From: Protea cynaroides | Taxonomy: Eukaryota > Streptophyta > Magnoliopsida > Proteales > Proteaceae | Reading direction: 5' to 3' | NCBI GenBank assembly: GCA_028583415.1 | Contig: CM053272.1 | Location: forward strand, 40,720,199 to 40,784,198 | Length of the DNA stretch: 64,000 nucleotides | Shown: positions 12,919-24,236 of the stretch, piece by piece | Layout of the letters: every line of letters starts with the position of its first letter | Position numbering within the stretch: position 1 is the stretch's first letter | Translations under genes and position numbers: made by a program | The notes under the pieces: generated by a model | Told to the model about the DNA's origin: nothing | Seen by the model: only the letters and a program-made list of their open reading frames with translations | Database searches by the model: none

Positions 12919-15900
12919 TTGTGGTGGAACTTGGAAATGAAAAAAGATGAGTAAATTTGATTGTTCCAGAAAACAGAGGGGAAAAGGGAAAAAAAGGGTT
13001 GCCCCCACGCACCAATTCCCCCCTTTTTTTTTTTTTTTTTTTTTTTTGTGGAACTTGGAAATGAAAAAAGATGAGTAAACTTGATTGTTCCAGAAAAACA
13101 GGGGAAAGAAAAAGGGTTGCAGTTTGCCATCTCACCAGCATGAGTTTTGGACTGCAGCAATTGTTTTCATCTAGAAGGATTAAACCAGTGGTTAATCATT
13201 TACTACATTTTCCTCCTAGTTCAACTTTATCTAGATCTTACATGGAAAACTGAAAATGATAAGGGAAAATTAAAAAGTAAATAAAAAGAAAAACAAATGG
13301 AAAACTAAGCCGATGCATCACTTACAATTATAACCCATTCGCTATCTAAAATTCAAATACATAACACCATCTGGTATTATGAGGAGGAGATTAAAGTATT
13401 TTTTTAACGCAAGAGGAGAGTAAAGTACGAGGATGTGGACTTGGAGTGGAAGCGGGTTATGGAATGCTTTTGCTAGTTAGCACCTTGCTTCCAAGCCTGA
13501 TCAGATGTAAGATCAAGTGATCTTTTTGTCCTCACTAACAATCTTTTGTAATGGAATAAGGCACCCAGAACTTACGAACAGTCCCACTTATGGCTTGGCT
13601 CTAGAAAATAGGCCTGCAGTGAGCTGCCACCAAATGTCAACACAATCAATGGTGTTCTTGTGTTTTTCAGCGGTGAGATTGTCTTTCTACATGCAGCTTT
13701 TCTTCCTCTTTGACTGCCTTTTTGCAATCTCTTGCCTCATTTTGTTGAACATTGTACCTTTATCTGCTAACAACAATAAGATTTTTTACGTATCTGAGGA
13801 TAGGAATAGACTTCAATACATGCTTGGATTCTGAAGCTAGAGATCATTGGGTTTGTATCTGTTGACGAAGCTTGTCAATATTCCAATAAAGTAAACATAA
13901 GGACTTTATGGGAATCCCTATCTATGGACTGCAGATTTTAGATAGCACCCCCCCCCCCCTGTACATCTTTATGTTGAAGAAATGTAACAGTGCCATGTAG
14001 CTTTTCAGTTTTGTGCATTTCCTTGTGTTAGTAACACCCTCATTACCAAACTACAAGTTACACAAACTTGTGTTAGATTGTTCTTTGTAGCAGTTAAGCC
14101 TATTAAGTTGTTTCCAGAGAAAATAAGAAACTATTCTTCTTCTTCTTCTTCTCTCTCGTTAGAGCTTGGTGTTTATAACTTACTGGTTACGGAAACCGTG
14201 TCCGATGCTTTTTTTTTATCTCAATTCCTATTTTAGTCTCTATTTTGGGTATTGAAAATTTAAATCAGTTTGAATTGTTTTTCAATGAAGAAATGTTGAA
14301 CCATGTAATGTTTTTGTCCTTTTAAAGAACTAAAAAAATTGACAAAATGTAGAAATTTTATTATTTGTAGGATCTGATGACCCAGATGAGATCCTTCAAT
14401 CTAGATTGTTTTATTTATTTAGCACTTGTATTTTCTAAGTATATCTCTATGTCATTTTCATTTTTGTGAATGCATTCCGTATATGTGCGTTCCACTAGTA
14501 TTCATGTACCATCAGTTTGCAACAGTAAAACTTCTTCATACTTACCCTAGAAGGATTAAAACTCGCTGCTGCAACTGGTGCTCCCAGAACTGTGAAAGCT
14601 ACTAACCATAGGCCTCCAAGACGTAGAAAAAAGGCCCCTGGACTTAGTCCACCCCATGAATACAAGACCTCATCCTTCAGAGACGAATACTCATTTACCT
14701 GTTACAAAAATGAATACTGTAAGTATGAACTCTTATTCATATTTTATAAATTCAGAATTGGAATACTTTCTTATACAGGGGTGAGTGGGATTACTACTTC
14801 CTATCTGAGTAGCACGTGGCAAGTTGTCAGGGAACATAGCCACGTAAGGCGTATCTTTTGCCACATCACTCGGTAAACAATGATTTGAGATTTTTTTTTA
14901 AGTCCTGTGCTGTTGTGAATGTTCCTACAAGGGAGAGCTGGGAAGCCCACATCCTGGCAAGCTGAGGTGTAGGGAATAATGTTAGTTATGTGTCGGTCAC
15001 AACTACTTTTTGGATGGAGTTGCATTTTGATTGCAATTCTAGTCCGTGTGAATTAAGCATGTAATGTGACAATGATGTACTAGACTACTAGTATAGTAGT
15101 ATGTAATGTTTCACAAGATCACATTAAGGGAGGTTTGCTAAAAATAAAATTAAAAAATTTGAAAAATATTGATCCCATAATTCCTTATGGCACCCCTTCT
15201 GCATTCTCTTCTTTGGCCATTTTTTTTTTTGGAGGGGGAAACAATCCTTGAAAATAGTAAACACATTCCATATCTTTGCATCTGTGATTACAATATGAAT
15301 GTTCAGTCAAACATCTCATTTCCTACAAAGCTCATGTTCTGAACAACTTATGGGTTTGGGTGTCCAGAATTGCTTCAAATGCTAATTTATACTTGAAACC
15401 AAGAATATCAGATCGGAAATCAGTTGAGACATTTCAACTTTGAACCTTTATTATTTTTCACATGAATCTTCTGCCCAGCTGATCCTACTGTTGATTTTCT
15501 TGTTAAACCTTTTTTTTGTTCCCATGCTCTTATTTACTCAATTGATTTTTTTTTTTTTTTTGGTAACGATTTACTCAATTGATTGACAACAAAGGGAGGG
15601 GAGACTTGAGCACACACACACACACACACACAAAAGCTTCTGTATAATGACAGTAAGGTGATTTCTTGTTGTTGCAGTTAGTTGGATCAGTCATCAAGAA
15701 TGAAAACTCAGGTACCTCAGTTTGCAACTCTACAAACCCAATACAGAAGCTGACTTGGTCAGACTGTGGGGATTGAATATAGAAGAAAGAGGATATGGGT
15801 GAGTTGACTTGCAATCACTTGACTCCATGCAATTGGTACATGTATAACAGTATACTTACTGGTCTTAGCCAAAACACCGAGAAAAGTATAGAATGCCTAC

Positions 15901-16128
15901 CGGTCTCTGTTCAAAAGGAACTTCAATTTCCAACCCTGGATCCCAGTTTCTTCCAGCAAATCCTCTTCCGCCCCCATCTGGTTCATTCTTCAGGGCCTGG
16001 ACACAATTCCACCTTGACGGATACCGGACTCGCTTAAGAGGCAGAACCCACCAGCCATAGTTGCTTCCACTCTTAATCGGTCTGCCATGGGAGATTATAC
16101 AGTGAGAAGGAACCTGCATTCTAAGCAT
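8240..16128 (-). CDS. CGLD27: CGLD27-type DUF1230 plastid membrane protein, 7 exons
   Basis: Exons on the minus strand: 16,128-15,901; 14,698-14,546; 12,338-12,261; 11,270-11,175; 9,818-9,783; 8,692-8,511; 8,402-8,240. All are bounded by GT/AG, and their 936 bases give 311 residues. The protein matches the DUF1230 (Ycf36-like) family: residues 69-81 read EVPFEQRPVNEYS, followed by membrane segments at about 100-123 and 132-155, the family signature YLGWSYVGDRLLSAVIPYEE...GWYDGQ...PPEVLARDRLLGS at about 152-195, and a third membrane segment at 207-229. The N-terminus (1-65) is basic and low in acidic residues, fitting a plastid transit peptide. The start is the first in-frame ATG: the frame stays open upstream to 16,170 but holds only a TTG, with a stop at 16,207. 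CGLD27 (conserved in green lineage and diatoms) is iron-deficiency responsive in Arabidopsis and Chlamydomonas; its biochemical role is not established. The extended C-terminal tail (258-311) ends in WDDLVN. Confidence 0.92.
8975..9240. repeat. Two-copy tandem repeat, period about 135 bp, in a CGLD27 intron
   Basis: The phrases gttgggttgaaagttcaaac (8,975) and gttgggttgaaatttcaaac (9,110) start two diverged copies. Both continue with 'tagttattttgg' and a 'gatgca..tggt' stretch. The repeat lies in the intron between exons 5 and 6 of the minus-strand gene. Confidence 0.7.
9783..9818 (-). other. CGLD27: 36-bp microexon (exon 5) of the CGLD27-type gene
   Basis: This exon codes only for VLARDRLLGSYK. 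It has an AG acceptor directly before and GT directly after, and is in phase 0 on both sides. It is isolated by introns of 1.36 kb upstream and 1.09 kb downstream. The encoded string is the most conserved core of the DUF1230 family, so the exon cannot be skipped without removing it. Confidence 0.9.
12889..13130. repeat. Tandem duplication, period 124 bp, with long T/C tracts
   Basis: Each copy begins with cccc followed by a T run of more than 20, then gtggaacttggaaatg, then a G/A-rich stretch ending in gggttgc. Copy 1 is about 12,889-13,012 and copy 2 about 13,013-13,130. It lies in the intron between exons 2 and 3 of the CGLD27-type gene. The polypyrimidine and polypurine tracts give long but meaningless reading frames. 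Confidence 0.8.
15609..15632. repeat. (CA)n microsatellite
   Basis: A run of ca dinucleotides in the first intron of the CGLD27-type gene. Confidence 0.9.
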
Positions 16129-16384
16129 TTCTTCCTTTTCTTTTGCAGATGATGATGGTAGGTTCTCCAAGCTAGTAATTTGCTTGAATTTGAAGGGGAG
16201 GTGGGCTCATGAGCTGTAGCCGGGATTTTAAGACCATGCATATTTTACGTGGAGGGAACAGAGGGATGGGGAAATCATTGTCTTGTTTTTTCTTTACTGT
16301 ATTATCTGAATGTTTATATTTTAAAATTTTTTATTACTTTTTTTTGTGGTGTAGGACGAGGGAGTCTGGTGGTGCTGTTCATGA

Positions 16385-16390
16385 CACGTG
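16385..16390. promoter_or_regulatory. G-box (CACGTG) upstream of the CGLD27-type gene
   Basis: The palindrome CACGTG, extended to gacacgtggc, lies 257 bases before the chosen ATG of the minus-strand gene, in its presumed promoter. A TATA-like ttatattg follows farther upstream at 16,441-16,449. G-boxes bind bHLH and bZIP factors, and bHLH factors control plant iron responses. The link to this gene is inference from position. Confidence 0.3.
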
Positions 16391-16459
16391 GCAAGTAGTT
16401 CCTTGCACGTTGCATTGCGTGATGGACGCGTGTTAGACTATTCAATATAAGGCTGTTTA

Positions 16460-17800
16460 CATCACATATCAAACCCCGTCACGGCAAAAGTATCGAACTC
16501 TTTTCGGTTTGGTATCGAATATCAAATTATTTTTTTTTTTATAAATCAAATATTAGTTTTAGTTTAAGTTTAAGTTTTTTTTTTTTTTATTTGTGAAATT
16601 TTAGTTTAGGTTCGGTGAAAACTAAAAATTGACTGATAAAACCAAAACCGGATAATCCGAAAGTACAATTTTTCCTGGGCAAATAAAAAAGTGAAGAAAA
16701 TTCTATCCCCTAATTACAAGTTCTGACAATACCTTTCTTTAGTCCCTTCTTTGTTTGGATGTTACGAAAAGAAAAAACATAATAAGACCACATTAATGAT
16801 AAGATTATAATGAATTTATCTCAATCAATTTTCTTTATTTCAGAAAAAAAAAATTTTAATGTTCAAACATAGTCTAGATTTTTTTTGGGTAAAAAAAATA
16901 TAGCGTTGATTATTTATTTATTTAATTATTTTTTTTGAAAAAAAACCTTGATTACCTTACTAGCCTTGATTTCCATATTTACGAAAAAAAAAAGAAGATT
17001 AGAGAGAAAAGAGTTCTTTTTATGATTTTTTGTTTTTTTTTTAACTATTGTGAAAAAGAAGAATAGGGAATAGGATGAGGGTAAAGTTGTCTTTTTAAAT
17101 TTTGAAGTTAACACTATTAACGGAATGGATATTTTTTTTACACGTTTTTTAAAGTAGGGGTGGTATTTGTAGTTGTCAGAAACTAATAGATGGTAGGTGT
17201 AATTAGTCCATAGTCCAATGGTCGTACCTGTAATTTCCCCATATATATATAGCCGGTTTAGTCTGGTTTGAGTTTGGACTAATTCGGTTTTGGTCCTATA
17301 CACTCAGCCCAATTACTATCCAATAACAAAAAGTCGATTCGGTTTTGGGTTTAGTCTAGTTTGGTTTTAGATTCTTAACAGGTTAGCTTAATGGGTTTTT
17401 TATCGGTCCACTATCGGTTTGGTCTTAGTTTGACTTTGGTTTAATATATGCATATGTAGTAATATGTTGGCTTAATGGGCTCTATTAGACTATTATCGGG
17501 CTGGTTCAGTTTTGGTGTTTGTTTCCTAAAGGTATATTTAATAAAATGTTGGCTTAATAGACTCTTATCGGTTCACTTTTGAACTGATTTGGTTTTGGTC
17601 AAGTTTGGTTTGGATTTAGTAATTGGTTCGATTTGGTTTGGGTTTATCAATTGGTCCGATTTGGTTTTGATTTTTCATCGGGTTATACAAACACAACCCA
17701 ATTATAATGAGAAACAGTTTGGTTTCAATTCAGTCCATATTAAATTGGACTGGTTCGTTTTTCAGTTTGGATCCAATTTTGACATCTAAACAGACAAGGG
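16460..17800. repeat. Degenerate 'ggtttggttttgg' low-complexity region
   Basis: From 16,490 to 16,670, and again from 17,240 to 17,790, the sequence is built from variants of 'cggttttggttt' and 'ttggtttgg'. T-rich and A-rich tracts lie between them at 16,880-17,160. This is a common degenerate simple repeat of plant intergenic DNA. The frames at 16,926-17,303 and 17,589-17,789 are by-products of it. Confidence 0.7.
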
Positions 17801-18154
17801 ATTGTTAAGAGACAGTTGAAGACAATTAAGAGAGGGGCCAAACAATAGTTATCAATTGTAGATTTGATTTTATAGACTGAAGTTCGTCTTGACCTGAATC
17901 TGCCGAATCAATACGAGGGGAAACTGGAAGAAAAAAAAAAAAAGGAGTTGCTAACAGTGTATAAATCTCAATTCATATGTGTATTTCTCATGGGGAAAGG
18001 AATGTTGTCTGGTAGTGCTATCGTACATCTTCTCACATTGGGGTGTAAAATGACTATGCCATTCCTAGTCATTTTACACCTTCTCGGATGGTGAGACCGA
18101 TTGCCGAGCACGCAGTCGACGGGGTGGTGTCAGGACAGGTCTCGGATTTGCGAG

Positions 18155-18230
18155 ACCACGGGGGGGGAAGGGGGGGGGGGCTTTTTATCAAAAGAAGGGG
18201 GGGGGGAGGGGGGGGGGGGGGGGCTCCTCC
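18155..18230 (+). repeat. G-rich tracts with quadruplex potential
   Basis: Runs of 8, 10, 10 and more than 15 G occur between 18,161 and 18,224, separated by short spacers. They follow a small inverted repeat (18,041-18,090, 'ggtgtaaaatgacta' with its complement). The exact lengths of such G runs are often unreliable in assemblies. Confidence 0.7.
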
Positions 18231-18242
18231 CATTTGTGGTAC

Positions 18243-18557
18243 ATATTCTTAGTTTTTTTGTCTCAAGATAAAAGAGAAAAAAGGCAAGTTATTAAATTGG
18301 TGGACAGTCAAGGAGAAAAACTTTTACCTTCCATCTTTTCTTGAAAACTCTAAATCAATAGACTTTTTTTTTTTTTTTTTTGGTGAAAGATAAATTTATT
18401 TATTGAATTGAAGGGTTTTAATCGTTCATTTCTACCATTGATGAAGTCAGATATTCTTAATTTTTTGTCACAGAAAGGCAAGTTATTAAATTGGTGGACA
18501 GTCAAGGAGAAAAACTTTTACCTTCCATCTTTTCTTGAAAACTCTAAATCAATAGAC
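18243..18557. repeat. Tandem duplication (period 194 bp) of LINE flank plus LINE tail
   Basis: The flank 18,281-18,363 recurs almost exactly at 18,475-18,557. Between them is an 87-base copy of the LINE 3' tail (T run, then ggtgaaagataaatttattt, ending at about 18,450). The full LINE tail with the same start follows at 18,558. The simplest reading is that a block holding target flank plus tail was duplicated after insertion; later indels distinguish the copies. Confidence 0.8.
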
Positions 18558-18789
18558 CTTTTTTTTTTTTTTTTTTTTTTTTGGTGAAAGATAAATTTAT
18601 TTATTGAATTGAAGGGTTATAATCAAGACTTCATTTCTACACAATTGATGAAGTCAGGGAGTAGATATTGGCCAAAGTGACATCCCCGTGAATGACACTA
18701 CCTTCATAGCTAAGGTGTGGGCAACACCATTACTCACCTTAGGAATAACCATAAAGGATACAGGGCTACAAAGAGAGACCAATTGATAA

Positions 18790-19110
18790 ATGTCCTATTG
18801 AATAGAAGAGACCTCCTTGATATAAGGACAAGAAGGATCATTCAACCATTGAATAATATCATCACAATCAGACTCCACTATCAGATTCCTAAAACCATCC
18901 TCAACAGCAACATGAAGGGCCAATTGAATGGACTGCTGAAGAGGTGAAGCAATCTTGAGATCCTGCTTTGAGAATATTACCATTAGCATCTCTAATAATA
19001 AAACCTAGGCCCCCCTTACTACATTCTTCAATATTAGCTGCATCTGTGTTAATTTTGATCGTTTCGATTGGGGCAGAATGGGCCTTCTGAATAACATCAA
19101 ATGGAGTCCA
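18790..19110 (-). pseudogene. LINE RNase H domain relic
   Basis: Reading on minus from about 19,080, the text gives IKINTDAANIEE..GGLGFIIRDANGN, and after one frameshift SIQLALHVAVEDGF and IVESDCDDIIQWL. The TDA, ESD and overall spacing match the catalytic acidic residues of the RNase H domain found at the end of plant L1-type LINEs. Confidence 0.85.
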
Positions 19111-19239
19111 TGTTTTATTTTCAAAAACTAAATCATTATGCGCCTTCCATAGATGCCAACAGATGAAGGAAGCTAAGGACCACGCTCTCCTAGCCGAAGT
19201 TTTAGATATTTTAAATAAAGGATCCCAACTATGAATCCA

Positions 19240-19563
19240 TTAAGAGAGCTTGAGATTGGAGTCATCAGGCACAATATGAGGTAATAAGGATCCAAACCAT
19301 ACTGTTTTTGAGAAAGGACAATAAAGCAATACATGTTCTATAGACTCCTTGTCACCACATCTTTTGCAGATAGAGTCCACCAAGATTTGCCTGTGAAGAA
19401 ATTCTTCTCCCAGTGCCAATTCATTCCCACATGCACGCCATAAGAAGGTTTTTATCTTTGGCAAAGTGAGACCATTCCAAACTCTTTTCCACACTATCTT
19501 CGGCGTATAATTCCAACTGTTTAGGTGAGAAGAGGATGGTCTACTTTGGTCTATCTCTTCCAA
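19240..19563 (-). pseudogene. LINE zf-RVT (zinc-binding) domain relic
   Basis: The frame contains KIKTFLWRACGNELALGEE, then CKRCGDKESIEHVLLYCPF and VWFGSL. This is the Cys/His pattern of the zf-RVT domain that follows reverse transcriptase in plant LINEs. It is a separate open segment of the same broken element. Confidence 0.88.
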
Positions 19564-20333
19564 ATAATTAGAGATAAAAAGATATATGCCGATTTGACTA
19601 AAAATTCGCCTAATTTATTGCCAACCCATATAAGGTTGTCTTCCTTCGGGTAAAGACTAAGAGGTATTTTGAGAATGACCTCTCTAATATCAGCTAGAAA
19701 AAGGCTTACCAAAATCTCCACTTTCTAAATTTGGTTGACAGAATCAATCAGATCCGAAACCCTCTCCATAGAGCAATTAATTGGCTTATTAGAATAGGGT
19801 TTAAAACCTTTAATGGAAAGAATCCATTGGTCTTCTCAAATCCTTATTTTATCTCCCTGGCTTACCTGCCAAATTAAACTTTTGAGGAGATAATTTCTTC
19901 CTTCCATGAGGCTTCTCCACGCCCAAGAGGGACGACAACCTAATGAGGCATAAAGAAAATCCGAATCTAGAAAATAAATAGATTTCATCATCTTTCCCCA
20001 TGTCGAATCAGGAGAAGACCATAGATTTCAAGCCATTTTGGTAAGAAGGGCTAGCTCTTGAATATATGGATCACGAAGACCCAAACCTCCCTTCTCTTTA
20101 GATTTACACAATCTAGACCAAGATATTTAGTGAATATTTTTATCTTTCCCATTATTATGCCAAAAAAAATTCTGCAACAGACTTCCTAATGGAATAATGA
20201 CAAGATTTTGGAAGATTGAAATAAGTAGCCGCGTAATTAAACATAGTCAATACATCCGACTTCAATAAAGTTTCTTTCCGGCATGGCAAGGCAACTTACT
20301 TTTCCAACTCGCCATTTTCTTGATGGTCCATTC

Positions 20334-21414
20334 CTAGATATCAATGAAGCAATCTTTCTTTGAAGCTCCAAACTCAGCAGGAAAGCTTAGATATTTGTTC
20401 GGCCTTTCGCCATACTTGATCTTTAGAACCCTTGAGAACCATCTTCTAAACTTGGCAGAAGTGTTTGGGCTATATATCAAGCAAGATTTTTGGAGGTCTA
20501 TGTTTTTACCAGATGCTCTGCAATAAGTATCAATATAATCCTTCAAGGAATGTATAGCTTCATAATCAACTTGTGAGAATAAAAGGCAATCGTCAACAAA
20601 TAATAAGTGTGAAATAGGGAAAACTCGATTTTTAATTTTAATGCCTTTAATAACACTAGAATCCATGCCACCTTGAAGTAAAGAGGAAAAAACATGAATG
20701 CACAAGATGAATAGAGCAGGAGAAAGGGGATCCCCCCCTTGTGGGAATAATATTTTCTCTTTCTGTTCCATTAACCAAAACAATATAAGTGACAGTAAAA
20801 ACACATTTCATAATAAGTTTGACCCATTGAGGAATAAAACCCAACTTTAGAAGCACTTTATCAACGAATGACCATTCAAGACGGTCATAAGCTTTGTTCA
20901 TATCGAATTTCATAGCCATGAGACCGGTCTTGCCTTGCTTTCGATTTTAATATAATGGAAATGGGCCATAAGAATGTTATCCGAAATTGATATATTCGAA
21001 ATGAAAGCAAACTGGTTAGGCAGGATAATCTTATCCAAAATACTCTTTAGTCTATTGGTCGTTATTTTAGAAATAATCTTAATAGTGACCCCACAGACTG
21101 ATTGGCTAAAATTGTTCAACAGATTCAGGATTGTTATTTGTTAGAATGAGACAAGTATATGTCTTATTAAGCTCCTCATAAATATGCCCTCCAGAGAAAA
21201 ATCCGTGAATGACCTTAATTAAATCAGATTTGGTTAAATCCCAAAACTTTTGGAAAAAGCCTGGAGGGAATCCACCACGACTAGGACTTTTAAGTGGGGT
21301 CATGTTGAATAAGGCCGATTTGACCTCTTCTTCTGAAGGTAAGCATATGAGATTAGCATTATCCTCATCCAAGATTTTTAAGGAAATTTTATATAAGATA
21401 GAATCCAACGCCAT
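20334..21414 (-). pseudogene. LINE reverse transcriptase relic
   Basis: Reading on minus, a segment at 21,414-21,106 carries the plant LINE phrase around 'MTPLKSPSRGGFPPGFFQKF' and 'EELNKT'. Next, 21,119-20,910 has 'KIISKITTNRLKSILDKII' and 'NQFAFI', 20,919-20,740 has 'DMNKAYDRLEWSF', and 20,720-20,334 has 'GDPLSPALFIL' and the catalytic box LLFVDDCLLF (V where A is usual before DD). The pieces lie in different frames, so at least three frameshifts separate them. It is non-functional. Confidence 0.9.
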
Positions 21415-21568
21415 AAAATCAGGAGGATCTGTAGTATATAATTTCTGAAAATCAAGAGGTTTTGTAGCATTTAATTTCTAAATCAATAGACAATCATACT
21501 CTAGTGTTGGTTTAAATTTAACATGAAAAACCTAAAAAGAAAGGGGATCCCATATTGCCATCACCATA

Positions 21569-21907
21569 GGCTGTGTTTGGTTGCAAGGGAATTGAAGGGA
21601 AGGGAAGGGAAGTGAAATCTTTTTAACTTAGAAAGAAATTTTATGTAATGATAAAACACATGCTATCACATTGCTATATAACTAATTCCAACTCATTCCA
21701 TATTTAGTTATTAACTTACACTCCACTTTGCATTTAAATCCCTTGTATTTAAAAAGTTAAATAAATTTTACATCTTATTAATATTATTACTAAATATATT
21801 AAGAAATTTGGATAGTTTATTTTGTGTTACAACTATAAAAGTTTCCTTTTTAAATTAAAAGATTTCACTTTCTTTCCTTTCAATTTCCCTTGCAACCAAA
21901 TACAACC
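21569..21907. mobile_element. MITE, family A copy 2, 339 bp, best preserved
   Basis: The left end ggctgtgtttggttgcaagg is matched by the inverse of the right end (rev-comp ggttgtatttggttgcaagg), about 35 bases with few mismatches. TA flanks both ends. The inside is AT-rich and non-coding. This copy defines the family also seen at 6,070 and 53,203. The termini and short flanking duplication resemble Harbinger/Tourist-like elements. Confidence 0.75.
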
Positions 21908-22466
21908 TAAGAAAATTGTATTCATCATCAGAAAAGGGAAAACAAAAAAGAATTATTAACAACGAAAAAGAGTCCTTCAAAAATAGAAGAAACCCATTTG
22001 ATGAATCCATGGATAATACATTTGGTAACCTATTCATAAACAGAAGTTACAACAAGTCTCATAAGCCTCATACAATAAAAACAAACAAAACAAAGCACTG
22101 TTTTTTTATAAATAAAAAAAAAAAACTTTACTTTAAAAATAAATAAAATACAAAAAACCTTGGAGTATAGTGTAGAGAGCCCTTCTGCAATAATTAAATT
22201 GTAATCTTGAAATCATGAATTCTTAAATCACTTAAACCACTAAAACCTCATCGTGAACATGATCGTTAGAGTGAATTAATTTTTTTTTTATTTTTTTTAT
22301 CTTTTTTATATTCCACTTACTTTCATGGTCGGTTTGCACGGGTGATCCACTAATCCATGCATTACCCCAACAGATTTAGGCAAGAATACATTATCAATAA
22401 TACGCCACTCCACTTGGGTTTGGAACGTGGTTGATTGGGTACTTGGATCTCACGCGCATTAATTAT

Positions 22467-23410
22467 TGGGAAAAGGCCGTTTTTGAGTTCTACTTTATCA
22501 ATCTATTCACCCAGTCTTTTTTGTTGTTTACCGAAAAAATAAACCAGTCTATTTGTTAATCTAATTATCCAGTTTGAGATTGGATTTATCAATGTATCCA
22601 AACGAGTGTTCATTTATTCCTTACCCTATTAATTTGACAATTTTACCCCTTTACAGCTTCACTATCTAACTCTCCAACCTTGACAATTGACAAGCCCCGG
22701 CGTTTAGGCATCATCAACGAGGTGATCCGATGGAGGTTACTTTTCACCCTTATTTGAGTAAGCTGATCTACGACCATAAGAGAATGCATCGTGGAAGTCT
22801 GAAACGTGAGTGAGGCTGATCCATAACATCAATTGTAGAAGAATGAGGTTCCTAGGAGTTGATGAACATTGGAATAACAAGTGTTTTCAATGGATTAACG
22901 ATAATGAATCTGAATTATATGGGATATTAGGTTATGTCAATGATAGAAGAGATCAGATCTTCTGTAGTGACTACCAAAGGGCAGTGGGATTCTGGCCACT
23001 CAAAGCATTGGGATATGTGCCGATCATTATGAATAGATTAGATCTTCACTATTAACAGTAATTATTACAGAGGATTTTTTTTCCCAACGAGGAGAGGTTA
23101 GGAATCTGAATTCAACTAAAAACATCTCAATGGGTATTATGGGTTCTATTGTGGTGATGGGTTTGGTAAAGAAGAGGGAAGTGTAAGGGGCAAAACTATC
23201 TAAAAAAGATTGGTGGTGGGATAAAATTGTTTCCTGTTGTTCGTTCTCAATCCAGTCGGTTGAAGCCTCTCAAACGGCAGGGACGATTTGAGTCGTGCGT
23301 GGTGGGAGGTGAAACACTATTCTGGATATATTGGGAATATCGAAATTCAAAATTGGATAGATTGGTCAAGATAAAGATTGGATGGGTAGATTGGTAAAGT
23401 GAAAAAAGAA
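22467..23410. mobile_element. Foldback-like element with phrase-repeat ends
   Basis: The left end starts gggaaaaggccgtttttgag and carries spaced variants of 'atcaatctattcacc' and 'atccagt'. The right end, read in reverse, carries 'accaatctacccatcc' and 'accaatctatcc'. The inside contains 'gacaattttacccc', a motif shared with the elements at 58,008 and 63,520. The resemblance is in architecture rather than in full sequence. A short frame at 22,810-23,055 inside is not recognised. Boundaries are approximate. Confidence 0.4.
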
Positions 23411-23686
23411 AATAAAAAAAAGGAAGGGGTAATCAGGGGACTTGGATCGTCTGCAGTACAGCGTGCCTGGTCTTCTGCTAAAAAGTTGACTTTTGGTCTG
23501 CATAATTTTATCGTATGACTAGAAAATTTCCTATTATTTTTGTCAGAATCTCCAGCTCTCGGTCCGAAGGTCATTTCCAGACCTTGGCGCTAGATTAAAA
23601 AACGAAAGAGAAGAAAAGCGAAGGAGCTTCTATTGAGAGAATAACAGGCGAAGAAGGATCCGCATTATTTGTTCTGCGTTTCAGAG

Positions 23687-24196
23687 ATGAAAGCCAGGGG
23701 AAGAGGAGCCTGGGGACCAGCAACAAAGCTAGGGCTACCGGCTGTCTTCCTCTCATGCATCGTTTTCTTTCTTGCTGGATTCTTCGGTTCCATGCTCCTC
23801 TCTCAGGTGATATATTAAACTCTTTTTCGTTTCTTCAATAAATTTGTGTTTATCCTATTGTTCGATCTGGCTTTCTAATCGCTTATTTGCAGGATATCTC
23901 TAGCGTCCGGACGAGGCCGAGCTTACTTGAATCAGTTGACGAGGAAACAGGGTACAATCCGATGGCGCATGGAGAGACTGGAGAAACTTCAGTTGTTTCG
24001 ATACCCTTTCAGGTTCTCGATCTCTTTCCTTGAGGTTTGAGCTTCGTTTACTGTTGTTTTTTCTTCAGTTTAATTAGAACAGAACTGAATATGCATGGGA
24101 TGCTTGCCTAGCAGTGGTGGATCAGAAGTGACTTCATTTTGTGTGCTACAGCTACTTCCTTATGATATTGAGAACGGTTTGTCAAATCATAGTGTC

Positions 24197-24236
<40 letters not shown>

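Larger units (their letters stand above)
18558..21476 (-). mobile_element. 5'-truncated LINE (plant L1 type), inactive
   Basis: On the minus strand the order is reverse transcriptase, zinc-binding reverse-transcriptase tail and RNase H, as in plant L1-type LINEs. There is no endonuclease at the 5' side, so the copy is truncated. A poly(A) tail (T run at 18,558-18,582 on plus) marks the 3' end. A 15-bp target duplication, tctaaatcaatagac, lies at 18,543-18,557 and again at 21,477-21,491. Several frameshifts and stops break the protein. The 5' truncation and poly(A) are the usual products of target-primed reverse transcription. Confidence 0.9.

Noticed and set aside
12806..13160. Minus-strand frames of about 100 residues with poly-lysine
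   Set aside because: Products of T runs in a tandem duplication inside a CGLD27 intron.
16129..16170. Start of the CGLD27-type protein at 16,170
   Set aside because: The codon there is TTG, and an in-frame stop lies at 16,207-16,209 with no ATG between. The first ATG is at 16,128. An additional upstream exon cannot be excluded.
16926..17303. 125-residue minus-strand frame
   Set aside because: Built from A/T tracts and the degenerate ggtttgg repeat; Lys/Phe-rich with no motif.
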